DNA of 64,000 bases, from NCBI RefSeq assembly GCF_003025555.1, contig NZ_PYMH01000003.1, forward strand, positions 248,001 through 312,000. The letters run 5' to 3'. The stretch's first letter is position 1. Every line of letters starts with the position of its first letter. Positions 43,583-53,569 of the stretch are shown in pieces. The notes under the pieces are model-generated. The model was given only the letters and a program-made list of their open reading frames with translations, did no database searches and had not been told where the DNA came from. The translations under genes and the position numbers were made by a program. This DNA is from Photobacterium lutimaris (GTDB lineage Bacteria > Pseudomonadota > Gammaproteobacteria > Enterobacterales > Vibrionaceae).

Positions 43583-44336
43583 TAAAAGTTTAATCCTTGA
43601 ATATATTTTTTAGCGGTAAGTGGCGTAGCACTCAATATAATCGTCTAACAGACAACTTTCTCTCTTTATCATCACATTTTTATGCAATCTTGTGTTCGAT
43701 AATTTCACATCAGCTTTTATAGGTTTTTACAAATATTGATATGAAGGGAGATAAGGGGCTTGTGTGAACTCAAGTATTGCTGAGGTAGCTTGTATTTTCA
43801 TCACTATAAATTGGTTGATTGATAACCACTCTAAATGTTGGCTATTTTACTGATTTTAAAGGTTAAAAGATGATCTTTACGGTGAATATCTCACAGACCT
43901 ACCAATGTTGAGCTAGATCAAAAACCTGATGGGCTTCAAATTTTTTTGATAATTTGCTAGATAAAGTTGATTAGAGGTGAAAAACTGAAAGCAGAAGTTA
44001 GGTGCTACAGAGCATTAATGCTGCGACATGTAGACCTACCGCCAATAAGAGAGTGTTTATATATGTGCGTATATCCAGCGGTATCGTATATACATATACG
44101 TTTTCAAGTCATTGAAAATTAAAAGATTTGACAGAATTTTAGCACTTATATTTATAACAATAACCGATAGGGTAACGGTACTTTGCCGACGTGAACATCT
44201 GGTGAAGTGCACTTAAGGAGACGTGATTGATGGTTTGCGCGGAAAATTGATTTTTTGCTTTTTTTTGCAGTAAAACGCAATCGTTTACTAAAGGGTTACC
44301 TGCTTTAAACTGTTGAATCCAATAAGGAGAATTGCC
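43583..44336. other. Long ppsR-ppsA divergent control region
   Basis: A 754-bp AT-rich stretch with no convincing gene. It contains a TTGACA box (44128-44133) and, 17 bp on, TTTATA (44151-44156), a good candidate ppsA promoter about 180 nt before its start, an imperfect palindrome GTAAAACGCAATCGTTTAC (44270-44288) close to the ppsA start, and CGTATAT/ATATACG repeats near 44070-44102. The two 50-70 residue ORFs here look spurious. Confidence 0.5.
44128..44156 (+). promoter_or_regulatory. Candidate sigma-70 promoter for ppsA
   Basis: TTGACA at 44128-44133, 17-bp spacer, TTTATA at 44151-44156. It would give a 5' leader of about 170 nt. Confidence 0.45.
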
Positions 44337-46700
44337 GTGCAACAGAATGTTGTCTGGTACGATGCTTTGTCAATGAATGATGTTGACAAGGTCGGTGGTA
44401 AGAATGCATCTCTTGGCGAGATGGTGGCGAATTTGGCTAATGCGGGGGTAAAAGTACCGAATGGCTACGCAACGACGTCATATGCCTTTAATCAGTTCTT
44501 AGAAGCAAACGCACTCAATGAGCGCATTTACCAGTTACTCGACGAACTTGACGTCGAAGATGTAAATGCCTTGCAGCAAGCTGGCGAGACTATCCGAAAT
44601 TGGGTTCTAGAGGCACCGTTTCCACAGGAACTGGAGCAGGATATTCGTGAGTGTTACCTAGAGCTGGCACAGGGTGACGATATGCTGTCAGTGGCCGTCC
44701 GCTCTTCAGCAACAGCGGAAGATTTGCCTGATGCTTCTTTTGCGGGTCAACAGGAAACCTTTCTTAACGTGCGTGGTATCGATGCGGTTATCGAAGCGGT
44801 GAAACATGTCTTTGCTTCGCTATTTAATGACCGCGCTATCTCTTACCGTGTTCACCAGGGATTTGATCATAAAGGGGTTGCATTATCAGCGGGCATCCAG
44901 CGAATGGTGCGCTCGGACAAAGCGTCATCTGGCGTAATGTTTACCTTGGATACCGAGTCTGGCTTTGACCAGGTGGTATTTATTACTTCTTCGTGGGGCC
45001 TTGGTGAAATGGTTGTCCAGGGGGCTGTGAATCCTGACGAATTCTATGTGCACAAACCAACTTTACAGGCCGGTAACCCTGCCGTTGTACGTCGTACTAT
45101 CGGTTCTAAATTGCTCAAGATGGTGTATACCGACGACAGATCTTTAGGAAAGCAGGTTGAAATCCTCGATACCTCCAAACAAGAACAATCGCAATTCTCC
45201 TTAACCGATCAAGAAATCGAATCTTTGGCCAAGCAAGCGCTGATTATCGAGAAGCACTATGGACGACCAATGGATATCGAGTGGGCCAAAGATGGCATCA
45301 CTGGTGAGCTATTGATTGTTCAAGCTCGACCAGAGACGGTTCGCTCGCGCGATGATGCCACTGTGATGGAGCGTTTCCACCTTAATGGAACAGGCCATGC
45401 TCTGATCGAAGGCCGAGCAATTGGCCAGCGAATTGGCAGTGGTGAAGTCCGTGTGGTTTCCGATCTGTCACAGATGGATCAGGTACAAGCGGGTGATGTA
45501 CTGGTTGCTGATATGACAGATCCTGACTGGGAACCGGTGATGAAAAAAGCGGCGGCGATTGTCACTAACCGTGGCGGCCGAACTTGCCATGCAGCCATTA
45601 TTGCTCGCGAGTTAGGTATTCCGGCTGTGGTTGGCTGTGGTAATGCGACCGATTTTCTGCAAACCGGCCAGCGTGTCACCGTTTCATGTGCCCAAGGGGA
45701 GACAGGGTATATCTATGAAGGTGAGTTGGACTTTGAAGTGCGACGCTCCGCGGTTGATGACCTACCTGACTTGCCACTGAAAGTGATGATGAATGTCGGC
45801 AACCCGGATAGAGCCTTTGACTTCGCTTGTATCCCCAACGAAGGAGTCGGCTTAGCAAGGTTGGAGTTTATCATTAACAAAATGATCGGTATCCACCCCA
45901 AAGCGTTGCTTAACTATGAACAGCAGTCTGATGAGCTGAAAGCTGAAATCGACCTGCGAATCAGCGGTTACCCAGATCCGGTTGAGTTTTATATTCAAAA
46001 ACTCACCGAGGGGATTTCAACGCTGGCAGCGGCCTTCTGGCCAAAGCGCGTGATTGTTCGTATGTCTGACTTTAAGTCGAATGAATATCGCAATTTGGTG
46101 GGTGGTGTTAACTTCGAGCCGACGGAAGAAAACCCGATGATTGGCTTCCGTGGTGCATCACGATACATTTCAGAGCAATTCCAAGATTGTTTTGCACTTG
46201 AGTGTGACGCTATTAAGCGGGTTCGTGAAACCATGGGGCTGAAAAACGTCGAAATTATGATCCCGTTTGTTCGCACCGTGAGCGAGGCGGCGTCGGTGAT
46301 TGATATACTGGCGAAGTTCGATCTTCGCCGCGGCGAAAATGGCTTGAAGGTGATCATGATGTGTGAATTGCCTTCCAATGCGATTTTAGCCGATGACTTC
46401 CTAAAGTACTTTGATGGTTTTTCGATTGGCTCCAATGATATGACTCAATTGACCTTGGGGCTTGACCGAGACTCCGGTGAAATTGCCCATATGTTTGATG
46501 AGCGTAACGAAGCCGTCAAAGCAATGCTGGCGATGGCGATTAAAGCGGCTAACAAAGCCGGGAAGTACGTCGGGATCTGCGGCCAAGGCCCATCCGATCA
46601 CGATGATTTAGCTGATTGGTTGATGGAGCAAGGGATCGATTCGGTTTCCCTTAATCCAGATACCGTGGTTGAAACCTGGTTGCATCTAGGTAAGCAGTAA
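44337..46700 (+). CDS. ppsA: Phosphoenolpyruvate synthase
   Basis: PpsA makes PEP from pyruvate and ATP (giving AMP and Pi), the first step of gluconeogenesis from pyruvate. The 787-residue chain has the N-terminal ATP-grasp ([31 protein letters not shown]), the phosphohistidine swivel domain [15 protein letters not shown] with catalytic His418 and the Thr416 expected to be the PpsR target, and the C-terminal TIM barrel ([11 protein letters not shown], ending with PEP-utilising CGQGPSD). The start is GTG at 44337 with TAAGGAGA 6 nt upstream; the in-frame codons before it have no ribosome-binding site. A strong terminator follows. Confidence 0.95.
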   Translation: MQQNVVWYDALSMNDVDKVGGKNASLGEMVANLANAGVKVPNGYATTSYAFNQFLEANALNERIYQLLDELDVEDVNALQQAGETIRNWVLEAPFPQELEQDIRECYLELAQGDDMLSVAVRSSATAEDLPDASFAGQQETFLNVRGIDAVIEAVKHVFASLFNDRAISYRVHQGFDHKGVALSAGIQRMVRSDKASSGVMFTLDTESGFDQVVFITSSWGLGEMVVQGAVNPDEFYVHKPTLQAGNPAVVRRTIGSKLLKMVYTDDRSLGKQVEILDTSKQEQSQFSLTDQEIESLAKQALIIEKHYGRPMDIEWAKDGITGELLIVQARPETVRSRDDATVMERFHLNGTGHALIEGRAIGQRIGSGEVRVVSDLSQMDQVQAGDVLVADMTDPDWEPVMKKAAAIVTNRGGRTCHAAIIARELGIPAVVGCGNATDFLQTGQRVTVSCAQGETGYIYEGELDFEVRRSAVDDLPDLPLKVMMNVGNPDRAFDFACIPNEGVGLARLEFIINKMIGIHPKALLNYEQQSDELKAEIDLRISGYPDPVEFYIQKLTEGISTLAAAFWPKRVIVRMSDFKSNEYRNLVGGVNFEPTEENPMIGFRGASRYISEQFQDCFALECDAIKRVRETMGLKNVEIMIPFVRTVSEAASVIDILAKFDLRRGENGLKVIMMCELPSNAILADDFLKYFDGFSIGSNDMTQLTLGLDRDSGEIAHMFDERNEAVKAMLAMAIKAANKAGKYVGICGQGPSDHDDLADWLMEQGIDSVSLNPDTVVETWLHLGKQ

Positions 46701-46730
46701 TTCCGTACTGTTTAAATTAGCTGTTTATTA

Positions 46731-46757
46731 AGGCTCACAAATAATGTGAGCCTTTTT
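46731..46757 (+). terminator. Rho-independent terminator after ppsA
   Basis: AGGCTCACA (46731-46739) pairs with TGTGAGCCT (46745-46753) around a 5-nt loop, followed by T-rich sequence. Confidence 0.85.
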
Positions 46758-46820
46758 ATTTTTAATTGTCGTTTTAAGTACTTTTAACGGGATTGATTAT
46801 TTAACCGTATGGTTGATAAA

Positions 46821-46845
46821 AAAAGCCGCCAGTAAACGTGGCGGC
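46821..46845 (-). terminator. Rho-independent terminator after the GAPDH gene
   Basis: GCCGCCA (46825-46831) pairs with TGGCGGC (46839-46845); on the minus strand seven T follow the stem. It lies 40 nt beyond the stop. Confidence 0.85.
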
Positions 46846-46885
46846 AAAATTTGCTAGGAATATTATTATTGTGATGGAAGGGAAT

Positions 46886-48325
46886 CTACTTCACTTCGGG
46901 GTAAGTTTTGTAACGCACGCCCATCATCTGCTCCATGCAGTGGATCACTTGGCAGCTGTAGCCAAATTCATTGTCGTACCAAATGTACAGGACGCAGCGT
47001 TGGTCTTGGGCGATAGTCGCTGCACCGTCAACGACACCGGCATGACGTGAACCGACGATGTCGGATGAGACGATTTCTGTCGACTCGGTATAGTCAATTT
47101 GGCCTGAAAGTGGCGAGTTAAGTGCCATATCTCGCAGGTAGGCATTGAGCTCGTCTTTTTCTGCAAGACTATTGAGGTTCAGGTTAGCAACGGCCATAGA
47201 AACATTGGGGGTTGGTACCCGAATCGCATTTCCTGTTAATTTTCCTGATAGCTCAGGCAAGGCTTTGGCGACCGCTTTCGCCGCACCGGTAGAGGTTAGG
47301 ACCATGTTCAGCGATGCAGAACGACCACGGCGTTCGCCATTGTGGAAATTATCAATGAGATTTTGATCGTTGGTAAACGAGTGCACCGTTTCGATATGAC
47401 CGGAATCAATGCCGTACTTGTCATTGATTGCTTTTAGGATCGGGGTAATGGCGTTGGTAGTACAACTGGCCGCCGAGATGATGGTATCGTCTTCTTGGAT
47501 CACAGACTCATTGACGCCGAAGACGATATTTTTCAAATCACCTTTACCCGGGGCGGTTAGTAGAACTTTTTCCGAACCGTTACAACCTAGGTGCTGGCTT
47601 AGTCCTTCACGGTCACGCCACATGCCTGTGTTATCGACAACGAGGGCATTATGAATACCAAAAACCGTGTAATCGACTTCAGCAGGACTGTCGGCATAGA
47701 TGACTTGGATATAGTTACCATTGACGATAATCGCTTTGCGGTGCTCATCAACCGTGATGCTGCCATTGAATGGGCCGTGCACCGAATCTCGTCTGAGCAA
47801 GCTAGCACGTTTCTCTAAGTCGCCGTCTTTGCCACCTCGAACCACTATTGCTTTAAGGCGAAGTGGGTAACCTTGACCACTCTTTTCTACCAATAGTCGT
47901 GCAAGTAGTCGACCGATACGGCCAAAGCCATAAAGAACCACATCGCGTGTTTCAACAGATTGGGTGCTGTTTAGTGATTCCAATAATGCAGTTTGTAGGT
48001 AATCACTGATATTGGCTTCACCTTCGTTGTTTGACCAGTAGCTGTGCGCAAGCTGGCCAATATCGACACGGCAAGGTGATAGGTCTAGGGCCGTTAGTGC
48101 TTGAATCAGCGGTAATGTTTGTGTAGGTGACAGCTCAGAACCTGTGTAGCGGCGGGAAAGACGGTGGGATTTAACGATATCGATGACTGAGGTATTTACG
48201 ATTTGTTTGCCGAACATCAGGACTTCAACGCCTTTTTGCCGATAAAGCTGACCCAATAGCGGGGAAATAGATTCAGCATTGGTTTGGCTTGTTTGCCAGT
48301 CGAGAAGGTATTTTTCTGGACTCAT
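46886..48325 (-). CDS. Glyceraldehyde-3-phosphate dehydrogenase with long N-terminal extension
   Basis: A 479-residue GAPDH, about 145 residues longer than GapA. The extra N-terminal 127 residues look helical and unlike known domains; the NAD(P)-binding part starts at GFGRIGR (133-139), the catalytic Cys288 lies in SCTTN, and the C-terminal WYDNEFGYSCQ is canonical. Such long GAPDHs occur in vibrios and some other gammaproteobacteria as a second isoform. The residue after the beta-2 strand and the flanking ppsA/ppsR genes fit a gluconeogenic role, but cofactor preference is not decided here. It is monocistronic and convergent with ppsA. Confidence 0.88.
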   Translation of the reverse strand: MSPEKYLLDWQTSQTNAESISPLLGQLYRQKGVEVLMFGKQIVNTSVIDIVKSHRLSRRYTGSELSPTQTLPLIQALTALDLSPCRVDIGQLAHSYWSNNEGEANISDYLQTALLESLNSTQSVETRDVVLYGFGRIGRLLARLLVEKSGQGYPLRLKAIVVRGGKDGDLEKRASLLRRDSVHGPFNGSITVDEHRKAIIVNGNYIQVIYADSPAEVDYTVFGIHNALVVDNTGMWRDREGLSQHLGCNGSEKVLLTAPGKGDLKNIVFGVNESVIQEDDTIISAASCTTNAITPILKAINDKYGIDSGHIETVHSFTNDQNLIDNFHNGERRGRSASLNMVLTSTGAAKAVAKALPELSGKLTGNAIRVPTPNVSMAVANLNLNSLAEKDELNAYLRDMALNSPLSGQIDYTESTEIVSSDIVGSRHAGVVDGAATIAQDQRCVLYIWYDNEFGYSCQVIHCMEQMMGVRYKTYPEVK

Positions 48326-48733
48326 CGTTAGTTAGGACCTTTCACGTTAGGGAAGAGACCGCAGAGCGGGTTGTAATGTTTTTGTTATAATTTTATGGCG
48401 GTGAGTGTAACGGTTGTGTGGTTTTTATCCTAGTAAAATTATTGGCTTATAAATGTGATCTCGCGCAGGCTGAAACAGTGACATGGTGCAAGCTTTTAAC
48501 AGCCCCTAACTTGTGGACCGTAAAATATGGCAGGACTTATTTTTGAACGTTAACAAATACGTTAGCAATTTGACTCTCAAATTGAATATATCTGCAAATC
48601 AGTGCTTGCGATAACAATTAATTCTTTATAAACAAAAGATTACTGCGTCGCTAACTTGGTGCGTATTTTGCTGGTGTGTTAGTCATTACTAATAATGCGC
48701 GGCCCTTGGCCCAGAGAGCAAATAGGTTAAGTC
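48326..48733. other. Divergent intergenic region, GAPDH and rhodanese-kinase operon
   Basis: 408 bp without a gene. It contains a short direct repeat, ACGTTAACAA (48547-48556) and ACGTTAGCAA (48559-48568), spaced by 12 bp, and -10-like AT-rich segments for the GAPDH gene near 48380-48400. No well-known operator is clear. Confidence 0.4.
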
Positions 48734-49582
48734 ATGAGAATTACTTTTATATTGTTGTTCGTTGCTTTGTTGTTGGTGCCATCGACCGCATCGGCTTTGT
48801 CGGTTCAACAACTTGCAAACCAGTTAGAGAGTACTGGCCTCATCATCTATGACGGTAGGAGTAAAAAGGAATATGACACTGGACATATTCCCGGTGCTAT
48901 TAGCTTTCCGTTTGGCCAAGCGTATTTCAATAAAGACAGGGCATTGTACGTAAAAGGTCGGACGCAAATTACGTCGTTGCTTCGAGAGAAAGGACTGAAA
49001 CGGGAGAAGCAGGTTATCGTGTATGACAATGGCGATCTTGTTAGTGCGGCTCGCTTGTTTTGGATTTTGACACTTTATGGTCATGACAATGTAACGGTGT
49101 TCGAACCCGGCTACTCAGCATGGTCCCAGAGCCAACCGATTGAACGCCAAGCACAGAATATTAAGCGAAGCAAATTCACGCCTAATTTTGATGCATCGGT
49201 CTATGCCAGTACCACCGTCGTCAAGTTGGCGACTTATTCGAAAAATTACACCATATTGGATGTTAGAACCTTAGACGAATACCAAGGGCGAAAATCCATG
49301 AGCAGTACTTATGGCAGGATCCCCTCGGCTTTACATTTTCCTATTTCATCCTTGGTTAAGGATGAAGCGGGGCAGCAGGTTGTAAAAAGTAATATTGAAT
49401 TGGCTTCTTCCATCAGTCACCTAGAACGAGATAAAAAATACATTACCTATTGTAATTTAGGCAGAAACTCCACACTGGGTTTTTACGTTCTTAAAAGGGC
49501 GGGATTTGATGTTGCTTTATATGATGGCTCTTGGATTGACTGGACGACGAGACAGTTACCGGTAGAACTTGAAAGGGAGTAA
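48734..49582 (+). CDS. Periplasmic tandem-rhodanese sulfurtransferase
   Basis: A 282-residue exported protein: signal peptide cut near A22, then two rhodanese domains (about 25-140 and 150-280). The first lacks a catalytic cysteine, as usual; the second has active-site Cys240 in the loop CNLGRNS. It resembles 3-mercaptopyruvate/thiosulfate sulfurtransferases (SseA-like), but the periplasmic location is less usual. The next gene, a hybrid sensor kinase, starts 4 nt after the stop, so the pair forms one operon; a role in sensing or handling a sulfur compound in the periplasm is an inference. Confidence 0.85.
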   Translation: MRITFILLFVALLLVPSTASALSVQQLANQLESTGLIIYDGRSKKEYDTGHIPGAISFPFGQAYFNKDRALYVKGRTQITSLLREKGLKREKQVIVYDNGDLVSAARLFWILTLYGHDNVTVFEPGYSAWSQSQPIERQAQNIKRSKFTPNFDASVYASTTVVKLATYSKNYTILDVRTLDEYQGRKSMSSTYGRIPSALHFPISSLVKDEAGQQVVKSNIELASSISHLERDKKYITYCNLGRNSTLGFYVLKRAGFDVALYDGSWIDWTTRQLPVELERE

Positions 49583-49586
49583 TAAT

Positions 49587-51494
49587 ATGGCGGGCCGTCG
49601 AATTAAATCAACAGTCGCCATGTGTACCAAAGGTGTACTGGCTCGCAGACTTTTTGTTGTTATTGGCTTAATCATGTTGGCCTCAATATTCGTATCATTG
49701 CTTTTCACCTACCAAGAAAACCTAAAGCGTGTGACAAGGAATGTTGAGGTGCTAATGAATACCTCTTCACCGTTGGTTATCGATACGTTTCTAAGACCCG
49801 ACCTTGAAAGCTCCATTGAGTTAAACCGTTTTTTTTCTAATTATGATGAAATCTCGGCGGTAAGTATTTTTGATCTTGAAGGCCAATTGAGCCATCGCTA
49901 TCAGAATAACCCTGTTAGTCGATTATCGTCTACCGACGCTAAGCAAGCGGGAGTATTCAATTCAGGCTTTCATTTTAATATTGTCAGCGATATATCGTTT
50001 GGTGGTGAAGTTATTGCCCATTATACCGTTTATTATCAAGGTTCTTATACAGTAAAAGATTTGCTGATTTCCCTAATACAGCTCTCGTTGCCTTTCATTC
50101 TTATGCTGTGTTTTATTCTTTATTATGTTTATACCCGTGTCACTAAACCAATTTCTATGATTACTGAACAGCTTTCTTTAGTGGGGAAAGGGGAAGTCAG
50201 TTTACTTGAACTTACAGAGTCGGATAGTGAGGTGGGGTGCTTAGCGAGAAAGATACAGGCTTCAGATGCTAAGTTGTTTTTTAGAAACAAAAAGTTATTA
50301 GAGCTTAACCAAGCACTAGAATCCCAAGCCGAACAGTTGGATCGCGCCGTTAGAGTGAAAAGCGAATTTATGGCAAATATGAGCCACGAAATCAGAACGC
50401 CGATGAATGGTATTATTGGTTTTGTTCAGTGCCTGCAACAACGGAACCTGGATCATGAGTCGAGTCAGCAGGTTGAGTACATTAGAGAATCTGCGTGTTC
50501 GTTATTAATTCTTATCAACGAGATTTTAAGTTACTCTAAACTTGAAAGCGGAAAGGTTGAAGTATCAGAAACGGTTTTTAACATGAGCCAGCTAATCCAT
50601 TCATGCGTGCAAACGGTTCGATTAGATGCCAAAGCAAAAAACCTTGCAGTGAACATTAGCTTACCGGCCGAAAAGGACTGTTACTTTAATGGTGATGAAC
50701 AGCATTTGCGGCAAGTTATCACAAACTTACTAGGAAATGCCGTCAAGTTCACCGACTGTGGTTTTGTGAATGTATCGGTCGAGATTTTGCAAGATAAAGC
50801 TCATGAAGCGGACTTATGCATTCGGGTCTCTGACAGTGGTATAGGGATCTCTGCTGATAAGATTGAAAGCATCTTTGAGTCATACACGCAAGCTGACGGT
50901 TCTATTTCAAGGCTGTACGGTGGTACAGGGCTTGGGTTGACTATTTCCAGCCAGTTATGTGAGTTGATGGGGGCAAAGCTCGGGGTGATCAGCCAAGAAG
51001 GTGAGGGGACCGAGTTCTCATTTCGACTCTCGATTAAAAAAGCGTTAGCGGTCAGTGGTATCAAGCCGTTGGAGCCGCCTAAAAGTACAGAATGTGATTT
51101 ATCGCAGTTTGCTCATACTCGTATTTTAGTGGCGGAAGACAGCCACGTGAACCAACAGTTGGTGATTGCTTTCCTTAAATCGATGGGATTAACCAACATC
51201 GATGTGGTTGATAATGGGGTTCAAGCTGTCAATTATATGAAAAACCGCAGACCGGATTTGATTTTAATGGATTGTCAAATGCCGGAGATGGGGGGCTTGG
51301 AAGCGACAGAAATGATAAGGCAGACCACTAATGGTAGACAGGTTCCCATCATTGCGCTCACAGCGAATGTGATGGAAAGTGAAAAACAGCACTGCTTTGA
51401 TGCGGGGATGGATGCTTACCTCGCGAAACCCATTATCAAAATTAACTTGTTTAGCACTTTACTCGGTGTACTGAGTACGGATGCCGTGAGTTAA
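49587..51494 (+). CDS. Hybrid sensor histidine kinase
   Basis: A 635-residue membrane kinase. TM1 near 18-38, periplasmic sensor (about 39-155), TM2 near 158-180, a HAMP-like linker (185-240), a coiled segment, HisKA with phospho-acceptor His267 in MANMSHEIRTPMNG, HATPase with NLLGNAVKF, DSGIGI and GTGLGL, and a C-terminal receiver with acidic pocket AEDSHVN and phospho-acceptor Asp562 in LILMDCQMP. There is no Hpt domain, so a separate phosphotransfer protein is needed. The start at 49587 has AAAGGGAG 7 nt upstream. The operon partner is the periplasmic rhodanese. No response regulator gene is adjacent. Confidence 0.9.
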   Translation: MAGRRIKSTVAMCTKGVLARRLFVVIGLIMLASIFVSLLFTYQENLKRVTRNVEVLMNTSSPLVIDTFLRPDLESSIELNRFFSNYDEISAVSIFDLEGQLSHRYQNNPVSRLSSTDAKQAGVFNSGFHFNIVSDISFGGEVIAHYTVYYQGSYTVKDLLISLIQLSLPFILMLCFILYYVYTRVTKPISMITEQLSLVGKGEVSLLELTESDSEVGCLARKIQASDAKLFFRNKKLLELNQALESQAEQLDRAVRVKSEFMANMSHEIRTPMNGIIGFVQCLQQRNLDHESSQQVEYIRESACSLLILINEILSYSKLESGKVEVSETVFNMSQLIHSCVQTVRLDAKAKNLAVNISLPAEKDCYFNGDEQHLRQVITNLLGNAVKFTDCGFVNVSVEILQDKAHEADLCIRVSDSGIGISADKIESIFESYTQADGSISRLYGGTGLGLTISSQLCELMGAKLGVISQEGEGTEFSFRLSIKKALAVSGIKPLEPPKSTECDLSQFAHTRILVAEDSHVNQQLVIAFLKSMGLTNIDVVDNGVQAVNYMKNRRPDLILMDCQMPEMGGLEATEMIRQTTNGRQVPIIALTANVMESEKQHCFDAGMDAYLAKPIIKINLFSTLLGVLSTDAVS

Positions 51495-51540
51495 AAAAGT
51501 CCCTGACTATAATGCGACAGTTCACAGTCAGGGCTTATTG
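51495..51540. terminator. Terminator between the kinase gene and malZ
   Basis: CCCTGACT (51501-51508) pairs perfectly with AGTCAGGG (51526-51533). On the minus strand the T-run (complement of AAAAAA at 51493-51498) follows, fitting a malZ terminator; it may also serve the kinase. Confidence 0.55.
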
Positions 51541-51559
51541 ATTATTACTCTGTGGTGCA

Positions 51560-53416
51560 TTACAACGTCAGGAGTAAGCCTTCTTTTCCTGCAAGAGTGA
51601 TATTGAGCACCCCATCTTTACATTCCCATTCGTCGCCAGTGATCAACTCGGTCAAAACGGCGCTATCAGCGATACCTAACTGCCAAACCGGCAGGGTCAG
51701 CGCTTTTGATGCGTTGCTGTTATTGATTAAGGTAAGCAGTGTTTCACTCCCCAGAGTTCGGGCGTAGGCCAGTTGTTGTTGCTCGGCATGCAGCCAGTGC
51801 AGACTTCCTTCCTGCAAAGCAAGGTGGGCTTTACGGGTGCCGATGAGCTTGCTGATAAAGTCGTAAGTAGAATTTGAGGTTTCAGTTCGTTCCCAAGGGA
51901 AGCAACGGCGGTTATCCGGATCATGGCCTCCTTCTAGTGCTACTTCTGTGCCGTAGTAAATGCACGGTGTGCCGACATAGGTAAATAGCATCAGTAGAGC
52001 CAGTTTCATGGTGTCTTGATCGCCTTCCAATGTCGTCAAAAAGCGCATGGTATCGTGACTGTCCAGCTGGTTAAGCTGTGCCAGTTGGTTCTGCCACGGC
52101 ACTTTACCGCGAACTTCTTCTAGCCACTGTGCAAACTCAGCTGCATCAATTTTACAGTTATGATAGGCGATATCTTTATTAGCAAAAAATGCTCTCACCG
52201 GGTGGGCAAAACCGTAATAGTTCATTGCACCATCTTCCTGATCACCTTCCAGCCAGCTGGTGGCTTCAAAGAAGTGTTCACCTAAGATATAACAGTCAGG
52301 ATTGACTGATTTCGCGGCATTGCGGAAGGCTTTGACATAATGGGCATTATTGGCAGCCCCTACGCCCTCACCGAGCATATGAATAACATCAAAACGCCAG
52401 CCATCAATGTTGTACGGCGGACGAAGCCATTGCTTGATCACGGCATCGTCGCCGGCATAAATATAATTTTGGACTTCTGGGTTCGAAAAATTGAGCTTGG
52501 GTAAGCTATCTATACCTTTCCAACCAATGTAATGCTCGCTGTCACCATCGAACTGGTAGTGATTGCGGAAAGGGGAGTCAGGATTGCCAAATGCGCCGAC
52601 GAACTCTTGCTGCTTCTGATAGCGATTAAACCATGGGTGGTTGACTGAGGTATGGTTATACACCGCATCCAGCACGATTTTCATATTACGCTGGTGGAGG
52701 TTGTCAACCATGGCGGCAAACTGTGTGTTATTTCCCAAGTGTGGATCGATACGGGTGTAATCAGTGGTATCGTATTTATGGTTACTCGGCGCTTCGAAAA
52801 TAGGGTTCAGATACAGTGCCGTCACGCCGAGCTTTTCAAGGTAATCAATTTTATCTTCAATCCCTTTGAGGTCACCGCCGTAGAATTCATTCGGACCATT
52901 GCTATTATGCGAACCCGATACGGGGGCCCCCCATTCTTTGGCGATAGTCGGGCGTTCATCGCCCTTTAGGCAGTACTCGTTATCCACCACACTGATCGAT
53001 GGGTCGCCATTGTTGAATCTATCTGGGAAAATTTGGTAGAACACCTGACTTTTGACCCACAGCGGTGGCTGATGTTGGGCGTTATATTTGAAATGTGACT
53101 CCCTACCAGGCATTCGAGGGCTGACCCCCTTGCTGTCCAGCCACCATTGGCGGCTGTTCTGCATCACTTTGAAACAGTAATGGGTTAAGGCTTTATCATG
53201 GTTCAGTGGGATTTGGCCATGCCAGTACTGGAGCCTACCTTCGGCCTTCCCTTTTTCCATATCTATCAATAGTTCTTCGTTGTCTGGTTCACAACGAATG
53301 AAAATTGTGGAAATCAGTGTGTCAGCTTCGCTGACAAGCGTTAGGGTTAGAGAGTGTTTTGAAACCGTTACCCAGTGGGTGTCCTGTCCGTGGTAAAAAA
53401 AAGGCCTGGTCATCAT
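51560..53416 (-). CDS. malZ: Maltodextrin glucosidase (GH13)
   Basis: A 618-residue alpha-amylase family enzyme that aligns with E. coli MalZ (604-605): N-terminal immunoglobulin-like domain (about 1-110), then the TIM barrel with YQIFPDRF, FYGGDLKGI, GVTALYLNPIF, catalytic nucleophile in GWRFDVIHM, acid/base Glu in ILGEHFF, and stabiliser in LDSHD. It removes glucose from the reducing end of short maltodextrins in the cytoplasm. ATG at 53416 (MMTRPFF) is chosen from homology; a GAGGG lies 11-13 nt upstream. The open frame runs on to 53569 from a TTG but those 51 residues are unlike any MalZ. No malPQ genes are near. Confidence 0.92.
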   Translation of the reverse strand: MMTRPFFYHGQDTHWVTVSKHSLTLTLVSEADTLISTIFIRCEPDNEELLIDMEKGKAEGRLQYWHGQIPLNHDKALTHYCFKVMQNSRQWWLDSKGVSPRMPGRESHFKYNAQHQPPLWVKSQVFYQIFPDRFNNGDPSISVVDNEYCLKGDERPTIAKEWGAPVSGSHNSNGPNEFYGGDLKGIEDKIDYLEKLGVTALYLNPIFEAPSNHKYDTTDYTRIDPHLGNNTQFAAMVDNLHQRNMKIVLDAVYNHTSVNHPWFNRYQKQQEFVGAFGNPDSPFRNHYQFDGDSEHYIGWKGIDSLPKLNFSNPEVQNYIYAGDDAVIKQWLRPPYNIDGWRFDVIHMLGEGVGAANNAHYVKAFRNAAKSVNPDCYILGEHFFEATSWLEGDQEDGAMNYYGFAHPVRAFFANKDIAYHNCKIDAAEFAQWLEEVRGKVPWQNQLAQLNQLDSHDTMRFLTTLEGDQDTMKLALLMLFTYVGTPCIYYGTEVALEGGHDPDNRRCFPWERTETSNSTYDFISKLIGTRKAHLALQEGSLHWLHAEQQQLAYARTLGSETLLTLINNSNASKALTLPVWQLGIADSAVLTELITGDEWECKDGVLNITLAGKEGLLLTL

Positions 53417-53569
53417 TGTTATTCCGCCCTCAAAAGTCGATGTGCCCAATACCTTACTGCTTTTGCATGAAAATAGAATCCTCCCGAAGCAAAAAATATA
53501 GGCGTAGCAGGGGGCGTAGAGTCGATCTGTGAGTGAGTCGAAAATATGTAGATAAAATGTCAGCCGCAA

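Noticed and set aside
44139..44342. 67-residue minus-strand frame in the ppsR-ppsA gap
   Set aside because: It covers the ppsA ribosome-binding site and promoter-proximal leader and has no start signal.
53417..53569. 51-residue N-terminal extension of MalZ from a TTG codon
   Set aside because: No ribosome-binding site and no similarity to MalZ; homologues begin at MMTRPFF.
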